Source of the DNA: Ailanthus altissimus
Taxonomy: Eukaryota > Streptophyta > Magnoliopsida > Sapindales > Simaroubaceae
DNA length: 64,000 nucleotides
Direction: 5' to 3'
Assembly: GCA_946807835.1 (NCBI GenBank)
Contig: OX327684.1
Span: 10,372,001-10,436,000, forward strand
Numbering within the stretch: the first letter of the stretch is position 1; each line of letters opens with the position of its first letter. The notes beneath the pieces were generated by a model. It did no database searches, was not told the origin of the DNA, and worked only from the letters and a program-made list of their open reading frames with translations. The position numbers and the translations under genes are program-made. Positions 1 to 12,880 of the stretch are shown here, one piece after another.

Positions 1-161
1 TTTGGAAGGAATCTTATAAAAGTAAGAAAAATTTACCCTTATTTTGGTAAAACTCTAATAAACGAGTCTAAGAATGAGAAGTCTCGCTGTTTTTTAATTC
101 TAACAGGATTCTGTAATTATGAATTGAACACATATTACAACCCTATAAATAAGATAAAAAT

Positions 162-2449
162 TGTTGGGTGCAGTGTTTTAATTCTAAACCGTATTAGGTA
201 CATGTATATATGTATTTTGTGTTCATCATTTCATTAATGCATATACATGCATCCCATACATTATATACGCAGCAAAAGCTAAAAATTTAATTTCCTAAAA
301 CAACGAACACAATTAAATATTACATTTCATTACATTGATGAAATTAAATAGATATTAATCGTATTAATACCAAAATTGAGAATAATTACCTCACAAGCCT
401 TTGGAATGGTTTAAGCTAAAGTACCACCCAAAATAGACTCGTTGGCAATTCTAAGATTCAACATAGTAGGCTTGAGTCGCTAGAATATAAGCTTTAATTT
501 CACCACTAGTTTAACACTTAAACTTTGAGATTAACTCTTAATCTCTAGTTTAACACTTAAACTATAAGCTATTTATTTTACTCTTGATCAACACTTGATC
601 AATAAAACAAAAGCTTTATGTTGTTACAACAAGTGACCTTGATGGAGATGAAATTGAAAATCGATATTTGAAAACCAAAATAAAGAAAACAACTTTTCTT
701 TCTCTCTCCACGTATGGCCAACCAAACATAAGCATAAAGAAAAATATTTTTTTTTTAATTTCACGTATTTATAAACCTTTCATTAAACCATAGCTAACAT
801 ATTAATTAAGGTTTACATTAACTTAAATAAAGTTAACTATTAACTCTAGTTTAATTAACAAACTTGTCCAATAAGTTTTCAATATTTAAGTATTAAGTTA
901 ACTTCACTCAAGTTAACTATTAACTTCGGTTAAGTCATTTACTTGTCAAACAAGTTTACTAATACTTAAATATATAATTAACTTAACCTTAGTTAACTAT
1001 TTAACCAAAGTTAAGTTATTTAATTATTTAATTATTAATAAATATCTCATATTTATTAATTAAATAATCAATATGTAAAATTACTTTGTGTCATTTACTT
1101 AGTTACTTAGTTACTAAGTTAACTCACAATAGGTCCCACCTAACCACACACTTTAGTCAACTTTACCAAGGGCTCACTATGTGTCAGGTGTCAATATTTA
1201 ATTAATCAACAATAATTGTTAACTAATTAATATACTTACCATTTGAAATAAATATTCGATTTTGTTAGAATTTATTGAATTGAACAATTCAATTCGGCAT
1301 GTTACCTGAGTGCACAACAAGTTGATTTCATATTGCAGGATTCTCTAGGTCTACGCCCGATTCGTCAAATAGAATTATTCTATGAGTCTATGATCGATGC
1401 CCCACTCACACGTTATGGATATTACAAATCAGCGGGTTAGACCATACAAGTTGAGATTATAGCACATACATATAGTCCTTTCATCAATTATATACTAGAT
1501 GTACGGGGATATAGATCAGCACCGTTAATTTCCTATATGCACATCTATGAACTTATCACCATATTTGTATTTCTATAAAATAATATCTACAAACTCCTTT
1601 GTAATATTATTTATTCCTACGAAAAACTCTTTTTTGGGTATCTACTTTTGGTCAAAAGACTTTTTAAAACGCAATTCTTGGAGCATCATGATATATTACT
1701 TAACCATATGAGTTGACGGATCCTATATCTACGCACATCAGGCTCCATAAGTATCAAACCATACGCAACGACACCCAGTAGTCAGACCATGAAAGGTCTC
1801 TGACTAAAACTAAAGCATAATAGATCACTCACAAGCCCACCATGGCTCTCAGGTCAAAGAACCACGAATACTACTCAACTTGATAAGACTTTCTATTGAC
1901 GGCATTATGGATGTCAATTAGAGGTTCTCATGAGTTTTTTCAGTATTCAGCCCTGACTGAATACCCGCATACCTATACAAGCTTTAAGCTTATGGTCGGC
2001 TAAGAATAACCATCTGTACCTTACAGATATAGACATATACTGATCTATATTAAAAGAATTCACCGATAGACCTACATATATGAAAATAGATCAAAAATGT
2101 AGTGTTTAAGAACATACTTGCATAATGACATTTTCTAGCACCTATTGCAACTCTTTGAAACTATATCATTACTAGTATACCCTCAAGTCTTTGTCCCATT
2201 ACAGATAAAACTCTAACTCCTTAGAATTTACTGACTATTATAACCTGTTAACTCCTTAGTATTTATAATTGTCAGTGATGCTAACTTTTAGTACTAAACT
2301 CTTTCAAATTATACAATTTCTGTAATGTTGCAAATAATATACCATATATGTTTAATATTAACAATTTTATTCAAAATATTTATTACATAAATATTAAATA
2401 ATTAATATTTATATAATATTAGAATGGTACATAAGCACCAGCTCTAACA
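162..2449. mobile_element. Solo LTR, family A, copy 1
   Basis: The block begins TGTTGGGTG and ends GCTCTAACA, so it has canonical TG...CA ends. It is flanked by an exact five-base target duplication, AAAAT, at 157-161 and 2450-2454. No internal retrotransposon domain or second LTR lies beside it, which is the signature of a solo LTR left by recombination. Its reverse complement aligns over most of its length with 7313-9340; for example, 1740-2050 matches the reverse complement of about 7690-8060. The sequence is AT-rich with no credible gene. The superfamily cannot be decided from an LTR alone. Confidence 0.85.
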
Positions 2450-2520
2450 AAAATTACTAAGCTAAGGAAGGATTTTGGATTCGAAATAAGCTCTTCTAGC
2501 TCTTAGAACACCTAGTAGTT

Positions 2521-2523
<3 letters not shown>

Positions 2524-2562
<39 letters not shown>
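2524..2562. repeat. (TC)n microsatellite
   Basis: An almost uninterrupted CT/TC dinucleotide run of about 38 bases lies just downstream of the first solo LTR. It is likely length-polymorphic. Confidence 0.9.
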
Positions 2563-2565
<3 letters not shown>

Positions 2566-2819
2566 ATTACTTTTTTATTGCTTTTATTTTCTTTTTACCT
2601 TTTTCTCCTTATTGACTTAAGCATCGAAGTACCATTGCTAGAATAAATTTTGACATAATCTAACCTTTTTATGGTTGCAAGATTCTTATCAAGCCCAACA
2701 CCCTTAGAGCAAACCAATCTAACCTAGTTTTCATGAAATTCAGTCGCTTTATCAGTTGCTACTCAAAGAAGAAATAAATTTAACTTGTTGATCTAAAATT
2801 ACTCAAATTTTTTATCAAC

Positions 2820-4903
2820 AGTTTGGCACCAATTGTAAGGACAAATTTAAAAACCATCAAACACAAGATCAGAAGATTATGATAAAGATGCATTCAAAGA
2901 CTGTGGTTACCTACTCCATGGCCACTCAAAGTTGTGAGCAAAACCAGTGGCTAATGAAAACCTAGATTACAAAACCAGGAACGATCCATAAAAGTTCATA
3001 ATGACAAAATACCATGCTAAGACAGAGGATCATTGGCTTGGCAAGGAGCATTGGAAGAAGAATTTAGAAGATCGCGACATTAAAGGGATGAATTCAAAGG
3101 TTTGTTAGGTGAAATACTTAAAAAGTGTAAGAGCCTAGAAAAACAGCAAGAGCTTCAGTAGATCATTCAACTGCAACGGGACCTATCAAACTCAAATAGC
3201 ACTTTCTCAATAACTATGGGTATCAGAAACCTTACTCGACATACTCCAAAACAAAAAGGGAAAGAAGATTGAATAGAGTTACCTGAAGAAAAGAGTCATC
3301 CACCAAGCAGAAGGTCATATCAAAAAATTGTGACTAGGCTGCCTTTCAATTAGAAGTTGATGATTTGAATAATGTAAGACAGAGTCAGGGTGTTGAGGAA
3401 AATAAGAATGTTTTAGGTGAAAGTGATATCGTTAAAACTACTGAATAGGCTTAGAAAGGGAAATATAAATATGAGAGATGCTCGAGAAATATTAAATAGG
3501 CGTAGAGAAAATAGTAGGAATTTAAGAACATGCGAGAAGTGTGCTGAATAGGATCAAGGAAGGTAATGAGCAGCAGAGCTTGACATCTAAGATTAGAAAT
3601 ACTCTAGAAGATAAGATTTAAAGAATAGAAGAGCAGTTGAATCCGTTCTTAGGAATAGTGGAAGGTAATAACTTTCTTCTTTAAGAGCAACTGATAGAAA
3701 AAAAGTTTCCTTTTACGGATGAGCTTAGAGACATGAAGTTACCATTAGGATTTAAATTACCCACCCTGTTAATTTATAAGGATACGATGGATGGACCTAA
3801 ACCATTAAGTGGACCAAGTAACCAACCTGTTGTCGATTGTCAGACTTAGAAAAAACCAAATATGTTACATGTTCCACATGAATCTAGAAAGATAGGCCCT
3901 CCTCTAGTACCAAAGTTTGAGACAGATGAGCATTTTCTCCTATAATAAGCTAATCAAAAATTTATCCAGCATGTTTTTGAAGCCTTTAAGAAGGCAAAAG
4001 ACCCCCAATAGCTGCAACAACTCAAGCAAGACCAAATTCATAATTTAAGGAGCTTCATGGGATGATTTCACTAAAAAGTGGTTCAACTATAGAGTTTCAT
4101 CTGTAGATCACCTTAGAAGCCTTTAAGACAGGAATAAAGTTGAGCCAATTCTAGTATTACTTGTCTAATAATTTGACTGTAACTTATATAGTTGCCTATG
4201 AACAAGCGCCTTAGTATATAAAGTTAAAGAAAAATAGGCGACGAAAAAACTAGCTACAACAAACACCCAAGGAAAGGCACGAAGTCATGAGCCTAGAAAG
4301 TCTCCCGAAAGGAAGATGGTCTGAGAACAAAAGGGTAAAACACTACCAAGGACAACAAAATATCTTTGAAGAGACCAAGAGAAAAAAAATTAGTCCCCAT
4401 ACTATTCTATTAGCAATGGTATTCAAGGTTATAAATGAAATATGCCTACTCAATGAGCCATAAGCCATCAAGGTAAAATGCTTACTCAATGAGCCAAGAG
4501 CTACATTAAAAGCACTAAGTGAACCGGTTAATAAGGAATGGGTACTTAAAGAAAATTTAGAGTTAACCTAGAAAAGAAAAAACCTCATTTGATCAAGAAC
4601 TTTCCTTAACAAGAGATGTCCATAGCAATCTCAAGAGGCCTCATGCTTACAAGAGATTCAAAGAGGCAAAAAAACACTACTCTTAGTATCCATTAGTAGG
4701 ACACCAGGTGATCTGCAACAATATAGCCACTAAAAAGCCTTGGGTTTAGGCAGTTTCATCATGTTCATCGAGAAGGATACATGAAGGATTAGTTAGTTGC
4801 ATAATGATGCACTAATAATGACCATGCAAATAATTGGATTAGAGGTAAACCAAGTGCTTGTCGACACAAGAACCTCAATGAATATAATATTCAATGAGAT
4901 TGG
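2820..4903 (+). mobile_element. Decayed Ty3/Gypsy gag-protease relic
   Basis: Plus-strand reading gives broken stretches that look like a plant Gypsy polyprotein. Near 3710-3800 there is a gag-like segment (FTDELRDMKLP then GFKLPTL...YKDTMDGPKP), which resembles the PxKFKLPxLExFDGTxDP region of plant Gypsy gags. Near 3895-3930 comes GPPLVPKFET. At 4800-4900 a protease-like segment reads NDALIMTMQI followed by QVLVDTRTSMNII, with the DTGSS-type catalytic motif changed to DTRTS. Many stops and frameshifts interrupt it, so it is a fossil. Reverse transcriptase and integrase were not found downstream; the relic is cut off by the LTR-like block that starts near 4909. Assignment to Gypsy is by recognition only. 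Confidence 0.6.
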
Positions 4904-4908
4904 ATGAG

Positions 4909-6164
4909 TGATCGAGAACTTAAACACACATAAATATTAAATTCCAAGTGCATGGGTCATTAACAAGTAATAAAGTGATGAGGAGTATTGTTCTTACGAG
5001 GATTGATCTTCTAAATTAATGTTAATTATTATGGTGCTAATAATATATTTTTATCTAGGTTAATTTTAACTCTAAGTTGATTAAGAAAATTAAAGGCACT
5101 TAAACTAACAATTTAACAAATTAAGAATGTGAGAAATCTATGATAAATGTGTCCTAAGGTCTTGTTTTCACTCTACTTTCTCATGTTTTTCTTATTTAGT
5201 GATTACCGATTATTCTTATGAATTCATTAATCAAATGGTTCAATATTAATCTCATTACCTCTCTCAACATCAAATTAGATATTATGCATACATATGCAAG
5301 TTGATATCCCTATCTACCTTGTCTATCTACACATTCATTAAGCAACCGTTAAATGATCACCCAAGTTTTACTAGTTTCCTAACCTAATAAAAACTAAAGT
5401 CATGTTTTTCAAGTCTAACAAATGGGTTTATCTTTCCTAAGCATATAACTCATAAGTCTAGATCATTTAATCAAATTTTCAATCAAATTAGAAATAATAA
5501 GTCCAAAAAGGCACAAATGAATAATACAAGAAATAGTCATTAATCAACTAAAACATCTAAACATGGTATATTGTAGAGCTACATCATGCTCCTAGAACAA
5601 GCAATTTAGTCAACTATGTTTAAAGCAACAAAATCTAAAATTATAAACTCTAAATCAAAGTTCTATTAAAAAAAAATTAATAATAAACTCTAAATCAAAG
5701 TAAATAAGAAAGAAAAAAGAGAAACTTAGTTGGAAATATCTCTTTGAGGGCCTCAATTCTCACAAATCTTCAAGAATCTAAGCTCCCAAGTGTCTTTCTC
5801 TATCTAAAATTCTTTATTTCTCTCTTATTTTTTGTGCTCTCTTCTCTTTAGAAAATGAGGCTTTTGATCTTCTTTTTGTAAGCTCTAAAATGGGCTTTTT
5901 AAATTAAGGCACGAACTTCAAAAATGATATGGCTACTCACGGTACCTAGGCCCTAGCTTTTAGCACCTAAGCACTAAGATGTTGTCTAGCCAATACTCAA
6001 CTTGGCACTTATGCGCCAAGTCTTGGATTTTTGGCGCCTCTTAATTAGTGTTATGAAATGTTCAATTTGCCCGTCGTTTCACCCTGTTGTGTTGAAACCC
6101 ATAAGATAATAATAAACACATGAAAAGTCACATATTCACACTTAAAATTAGCTATTATCAAATT
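4909..6164. mobile_element. LTR-like block, probable solo LTR
   Basis: The block starts TGATCGAGAAC and reaches TTATCA at 6155-6160. It shares a layout with the solo LTR at 59966-61296: TGAT start, a CAAGTAATA motif about 40 bases in followed by a GATTGATCTTC-like segment, long A/T-rich middle, GGCGCC-containing patch near 6030, and a TTATCA end. A possible target duplication, ATGAG, sits at 4904-4908 and at 6165-6169, but four bases (AATT) separate the right copy from the expected CA end. Boundaries are therefore tentative. No gene is seen inside. Confidence 0.45.
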
Positions 6165-6169
6165 ATGAG

Positions 6170-7312
6170 AGATAAACATCATATATAAAATGCGTTTATC
6201 AAACTCACTCAAACTTAATAACTTGTTCACCCTCCAGCAAGGAGGCAAGACTAACAATTAAAAGTTAAATTGAAAACAAACTACAAGAAGACACTAAACA
6301 CTTGGTCGACAAATGATTAGCAAATTCTTTCAAAATTTCTCATGACTACAAATCTCAAGAAAATTCTAAATATCATAATAGTTCGACGTGTTAATCCATT
6401 ACTTGTTCTACCTCACAAGTCACCTACTCAGTGCGTGTGTGTATAGTTAGTATTAGTCACATGCACTTGGATAAGTTTGTGCTCACAAATCAATGAAATA
6501 ATCTTTATGAGCTTTTATTTAATAAACACTTTATAGGCTTATGTTTTGCATCACTCTCCACTAATGTAGCCACACACATAATCAATGATCAAATAAGACT
6601 TTATTTAGCTTGTACTGTAGACTAGGGTGAGGGTAGGATAAAGTGGATATATTTCAGCTTAACTCACAATATAAACATACATTCTTCTATAGATTGATAA
6701 ACTGAACCAATTATTTCAAATGATTTCCTTCAAATTTATTTTCTCGATTCCCTTACTATTTTGTTGTTAATCTTTTTCCTTTCTATAAGTTAGGGGTATA
6801 GCAAACTTAATCTATACAACATTTTTTTTTATTTTTTAATATATATATATATAAGCCACTATATACTTAAATTTAAGCTTTTACAAAATTATAACAACCA
6901 AAATCCATAACCAAACCCATAACCCTTCTTTAATTCACTCTTTCATTTTCAAGAATCCAATAGTTCATATAAATTTTTAAAATGAGTGTTATGCCTATGG
7001 TGCGATGGGTATTAAGAAAGATAATTAAATTAAATGAAGAGTTATTGATGCGGTTAGCAAAACAAAAGGATTATTAAGCTCAATAGGGGTAACTAGGGAT
7101 GAAAAATATACAATGATTTGCTTGAAATGCTCAATCGATCCAAAGATGGTCTAGAATCATTTCCTAGATTATGTACACCCTAGGATATTGCCTCAAGTAA
7201 TGCTCAAATAAGTTCTAGTGTGTTTTTGAGATCTTAAGTATTCTTGTTATGCATAAACATCCTCTAAGTAAGCATAATAACTAAATGATCTTAACTACGT
7301 GCTTAATAGATT
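6170..7312. other. Spacer without recognisable gene
   Basis: AT-rich sequence between two LTR-type repeats. A short (TA)n tract lies at about 6840-6852. Short open frames here show no family features. It may be further decayed retrotransposon interior, but no motif supports this. Confidence 0.5.
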
Positions 7313-9340
7313 TGTTAGGGTTGGTGCTTACGTGCTATCCCTGAATGTACATATACTTGTGTATTATACAAGCATACATTCCCATTAAATCGCTAATACC
7401 CATCTATATGGTATTATGCATGTAATGTTACAAACATTGTAGATCTGAAGGAGTTTGGATCAAATCTACAGGAGTTTAGATAAAAGCTCATAGTTAGCCA
7501 CGCTGAGAGATATAATTGCTAAATATTAGCACAGTTAAGTGTTAGCTGGTTATAATACTCAACAGATCCAAGAGTTGGAGCCTTGTCTGTAATGGAACAT
7601 AGACCTGGGAATATACTAGTAATTGCATAGTTGCAAGAGTTGCAATCTGGTACTAAGAAATGCATGTTGCGTAAGTATGTTCTCGAATAATTATCCCTGA
7701 TCTATTTCTACCGATGTGGGTCTGTCGGTAGATACCTTTATATATAGATCAGCATATGTCGTACCTATAAGGTATAGATGATCGTTCCTAGCCGACTGTA
7801 AGCTTGGAGCTCGTATTGACATATGGGTATCCAGTTAGGAATGGATATGGAACAGACTCATGAGGGTCTCCGATAAATATCTTATATAAGCCGTCAACGG
7901 AGGGTCCTCTCGAGTTGAGTAGTATACGTGGTTCTTTAACCTGAGTGCCACGTTGGGCTTGTAAGTGATCCACCATACTTTGGTTCCAGGCATATCACAG
8001 ACTTTTCATAGTGTGACCGCTAGGTGTCGCTGGATATGGTCCGATGCTTATAGAGTCCGGTGCATACATATATGGGATCTGTCAGCTCCCATATGGATTT
8101 AGATATCCAGATGCTTCAAGACTGTATCTCATTAAATCTTGTGGCCACAAGCAATTATCCCGGGAAAGAGTTCCGTTAAGGTGAAACAATATGGCAAAGG
8201 ATTTTGGGCATATTGTTTAGTGAGATACAAGTGTAGAGATAGGAGATGGATGAGCAATAGGAGATTTGACGGTGATAATCTATATTCTCGCACATTCAGG
8301 ATATCATGACAGAAGGACTATACGTATGCGTTATAACCTCAGCTTGTATGGTTCAACGCGCTGATTTGTATATCCGTGACATGTGCGTGGGGCATTGCTT
8401 ACGGACTCATGGAATAGTTCCATTTGATGAATCGGGCGTAGGACCTAGGGAGTCCCGCGATATGGAGTGTACTCGTTGTGCACTAGAGCAGCTTGCCGGA
8501 TTAAATTGTTTAATCCAACAATATTTAGCAATTCCACAAGAATACGTGCATGTCTGTATTTAAGTGTTAAATACAATAATTAGTTAATAATTGTTATTTA
8601 CTAATTTATAATGACACGTAGCGTATTGTAGACCCTCAATTAAGTTTACCCAAGTGTGAAATTTGGTGAGACCCACTAGAGGGTGAACTTGGTAACTATT
8701 CATGATAAGCAAAATGATCATTTCTTGTTTTAATTATTTAATTATTAAATAATCAAAATATCTCTCTTTTTATATTATATAATATATTATTATATTATTA
8801 TTTATATTATATATTATATTTATATGTATATATATATATAAAGAGAAAGAGAGCAAGTGTGTGAGTAAGGAAAAATTGTGCGACAAAGAGAAGAAAGAAA
8901 TGAAGGAGGAGAAAAAGAAGAAAAAACAATATAGGAAAAAATGAAACTGTTTCATTTTTTTCTCTATCGTGTCTTAAAAGCAATTGAGAATTGCTTCAAC
9001 CTCCATTTCTTATCCTTTTGGAGAAAATGATAAAAATTCACATCGACCATTTTGGGGATTAAGAGTTAATCTCGGGCTGTATATCGGGTTGCTGTCCTAG
9101 CTCACCAAGCCCACCATGTTGGTGACTAGAACTGCACACGAGTTGGTCTCTATGCGAACTTTAGGAAAATACGTGTATAACATTACACGTTGAGGTGAGT
9201 AATCTAACCTGTAAATATATTAATATGATTAATATATTATATTTATTATGTTTATTACAAAATTTATACGCTTCCGCCGCGTTAGGCAATAGACACAATT
9301 ACACATGCATACACCCACATGTACCTTAAATCCGCCAACA
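7313..9340. mobile_element. Solo LTR, family A, copy 2 (inverted)
   Basis: The block begins TGTTAGGGTTGG and ends ATCCGCCAACA. The flanks carry a near-perfect target duplication, AGATT at 7308-7312 and AGATC at 9341-9345. It aligns in reverse complement with the first copy (162-2449), so the two copies are in opposite orientation and are independent insertions, not the paired LTRs of one element. An 85-codon open frame at 8306-8563 lies inside the LTR, and the other copy shows no matching open frame, so I do not call it a gene. An AT-rich microsatellite-like patch lies at about 8775-8840. Confidence 0.82.
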
Positions 9341-9719
9341 AGATCAAGTGGTCACAAAATAAAATCAAACTTGTCTTTAGATTAAACAAGCAAACAATCA
9401 TAACATTTATTATTTGCAAAAGAAAGTAGCAATTGAAATCATGTTTCTATTTCATATCATTGACTACTAAGCATTCAACCAATTTAAGACAGAACTACAA
9501 AAATTAAAAATACGTACAAAAATACTAAAAATATATCAAAACAAGATAAAGAACTAGAACATGATATAAAAAAAACAATAAATCAGATAAGAAACTGTTT
9601 TCTATCCCCAAACTTAGATTAAGTTATGCCTTCGTAGCAACAAAGAAAAATAAATTGAAAGATGAGAATCATAACACTTCCCTACTACAATTGAAGGCTA
9701 TCAATCCTTCTATGTTTGT

Positions 9720-10470
9720 TGGCTAATCATTGTCATCATCGAAGTCATTATAAGATGATGGTTGCACTAAAGATGGAATAGGGGGTGGTGGGAGCTAGTT
9801 GGTATCGATGCCAAAATAGGCGACAGTGAATTAAAACATTTACATCCAAGTAAGATACTACTTGTGTTTAGCACTTTGCCCACTGGTGACATCACTGCTA
9901 GTGCACCCAGAACACTCGCTAATGGACCTTAAATGCCCTCTCAAGCAATATATGTCTAGTTTGGCAGGGAGCTGGTCAAGAGGAAAATGTTGTAATCTAT
10001 CTTAGAGGTTGATGTCACAGATTATGTGCATCGTCCAATCACCAAACCTAGGAGATCGTAATAAAGTTGAGTGCTTTAGTCAGATGTAGTAGCTCCTCAA
10101 AAAGGTCTCATTGCAATCGAGCTTATCCACACAGAGCCATGATGAGGGATAGGCAAACCATACTGGCTCTATCATTCTGAATGCTATGTATAATACTTTG
10201 CTTGATGACGAAGCCGATTTTGATACTCTTCCCTGTCAGTATAGCATATAAAAGATGGTGCCGTCAACTATGACATTACTTACATGTTTGGATGGTATAA
10301 GTCTGGAAATAATAAACTAATGCCAAATTTCTCCTCCCAATCCATGGTTCTTGTAGGGAATGAGCGATGGTGCTCGCTAACCATTCTCCATATAGTGTCA
10401 GGTGTGCAAAGTCGCTGAATAATTTTATCATAATCTGGTTCTTTTGAAATTTGATTATATTCATTGTTGG
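9720..10470 (-). pseudogene. Possible decayed coding remnant, minus strand
   Basis: The minus-strand translation between about 10464 and 9720 gives a run of protein-like segments broken by stops in one frame, and base composition is less AT-skewed than in the flanks. It could be a decayed transposon open reading frame, for example the plant-specific ORF found beside some Gypsy elements. I cannot name a domain and the call is weak. Flanking 9346-9719 shows nothing recognisable. Confidence 0.25.
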
Positions 10471-11080
10471 CTATTATTGGGAGGTTGAAGAACCGATTAA
10501 TGGATGGAAAGAAAAGTCTTCAATTCTTGTAAGTTGTCAAGATTTGACTCACCTACTAGCCGTCTAACCTTTCTTTAGTTATTAGACTTTAAATTTCTCT
10601 GGAAAATTTAGATTCATATACTGTAAAAATATTTTAGAACTAAACATATAGAGTTTTCCAATAGTATAAAGATTGCTAGTAATTCCTTTCGAAACAGTAC
10701 CAAATTAATTTCATAGTTGCTCATTAACTATCTTACCTTGAGCCTTTAGTTTATGAATCTCATTAACTTTAGTTCATTAGGTTCTATTTTTAGCTCCATG
10801 CAATTAGACATTCATGTGTCAAGCACTCATGAATTTCAGCTAAATGAGAGACTATAAAGTGCCAAAATTACAGAATAACTCGCTTGTAGTGAATTCGATG
10901 TAGGTAGCTAGCCCTCTGGCTTACACCAAGAGGCACTGGTTCATAAAAACTTTATGTTTCACCAAGTTTTAGTGAAATACGGTTATTGTCCAATGGTTAG
11001 TTTATAGCCCAAAAGGCACCAATATATATACATTGAATTCTATATATATTCTCTGACATTTGTTGGTGTTTTTGAAATTG

Positions 11081-11089
11081 ATGGGGGAT
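11081..11089 (+). promoter_or_regulatory. Polypurine-tract-like sequence
   Basis: ATGGGGGAT lies directly before a TGTTGG LTR start. This arrangement is the usual plus-strand primer at the 3' end of Copia-type elements. It orients the adjacent LTR as a 3' LTR with the element body upstream. The 10560-11080 stretch that would be that body shows no readable domain. Confidence 0.5.
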
Positions 11090-11597
11090 TGTTGGATACT
11101 TTATACACATAGTTGAAAGTTGCATCCTTTTATATTATATATGCAATCATTCATAAGGTTGCATCCTTTTATATTATAGTTGAAATAATATAACCATTCA
11201 TGACACTTTTTCATTTGAAAAGATAATGGTTCATTTTGAACTATTGTTCAAATTTAAATTTTGATCTAATAGTTATAAATCAAAAGGTGCATATGAAGGG
11301 TTGTATCTCAAATAAAATAGTACTTAGCATCTATAAATAAAGGCTACTTATTACCAAAAATAAGTATGGCAAAATAGTTGTTATAGAGTTCTATATTTAA
11401 AAGTGCACCCTTATAAAACCAATCCATCAAATGATAGATGGTAGACCGCTATAAAACTTATTTGTACCAAGACAATGTCTTTAAAGAGTGAAAATTATCT
11501 TTAAGCGCAATTTAGTTTGACACACCTTAGCTTGTAACTTATAATATGTGAGCCTATTACATTATGAAGCATCCATCAAATTCCAAAATTTCCAACA
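11090..11597 (+). mobile_element. Probable 3' LTR of a Copia-like relic
   Basis: The block starts TGTTGGATACT and ends TTTCCAACA, so its ends are complementary (TGTTGG/CCAACA), and a purine tract precedes it. It contains a short direct repeat around TTGCATCCTTTTATATTAT at about 11122 and 11159. No matching 5' LTR was identified upstream, so it is either truncated or too diverged. No gene inside. Confidence 0.55.
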
Positions 11598-12440
11598 ATA
11601 AGAACCCAATCTATTTCTTATAATCAGAAAAAAAATTTACCCACCACTTTTTGCACATAGGGAGAATTAAATCCTCTCCTACAGAAATATTTTAATACAT
11701 TAAAAGTAGTATAATGATCAAATCATGTTATAATGTGTATTTTTATTTATTATAATTATTAACTTATTTAATAATTTTCAGTATAAATGCATACATGTCA
11801 TATTTTATTAATTATTGTATAAATAATATGGTAACTCTAATGTACTAAAGTATTTTTTTACTCATAATTCACAACCGTAACCATAAGATGGGGTGAATCC
11901 AATCCTTGGTTTTGCCTCGTTTTTTCCCATGAAAAAGTGATAGTTGGGTGTTAGTGGGCACGTTGCCAGCCCACTCTTCCTCACAGCTGGAGTTGCCCAA
12001 AAAAGGTAACAACCCCAAGTCCCCATTTACCTTTCCACGTCTTTTCGGTACAAAACACGACCCTTGTTCATTTAGTGTTTGGCATGCCGTTCTGTTTTCC
12101 TTTAATCAATTTGGTAGGGGCATTCATCTTCAAGCTGTGAGTGCTAATTTTGAAACAACAGTAAATGATAACATAGCTTTTTTTTTTCTTCAATCATAAT
12201 CATACAAAGAAAATAAATAACGTAGAAAATAGAAAGACGCTACAATAAGTGAATTTAAAGGAAAGTGTTTAAGGACAAAAGGGATACAAAAGAGGCCCCC
12301 CGTTTTCTAAGAGACTTAATCTACAAACTCCATGAAGCACAACATCTTCCCTCATCACTCACTTCGGTAATTATAAACCCTTCCAAATTTTTTGAACACA
12401 ATTAACCCATGAAGGGGAAATTACTTTTTTCAAATTAAAA
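11598..12440. other. Spacer and 3' flank of the aquaporin gene
   Basis: AT-rich spacer. The part nearest 12441 is presumably the 3' UTR of the minus-strand aquaporin gene. An 83-codon plus-strand frame at 11948-12199 shows no family features, and I do not call it. Confidence 0.5.
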
Positions 12441-12841
12441 TTAGGCATGGGTTTGGCTCCTGAAGGAACCAAGAGCCTTAACAGCAGCTGCTCTCAAGAT
12501 GAATTGGTGGTAAAAGGCTGCAATGGCTGCACCAATGAAGGGTCCGACCCAGAAGATCCACTACAAAAAATTAATGGACGAAAAGAAGAAATTAGACATT
12601 AATATTGTTTAAGGAGTAAATTAAAAGATGAATTAAGTGACTCTCATATTGAGTAAATACTGACTTGGTCATCCCAGGCTTTGTCCTTGTTGTAAATAAC
12701 AGCAGCTCCAAGACTCCTGGCTGGGTTAATGCCGGTGCCAGTGATTGGGATTGTGGCCAAGTGAACCATGAACACAGCAAATCCAATGGGAAGTGGTGCC
12801 AAAACCTTGAGTTGAAACCAAAAAAGGGTTCAAAGAACTAG

Positions 12842-12880
<39 letters not shown>

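Noticed and set aside
8306..8563. 85-codon plus-strand open frame
   Set aside because: It lies within a solo LTR, and the other copy of that LTR (162-2449) shows no matching open frame. No family features.
7313..9340. Pairing of 162-2449 and 7313-9340 as the two LTRs of one element
   Set aside because: They are in opposite orientation and each has its own target duplication, so they cannot be the direct LTRs of a single insertion.
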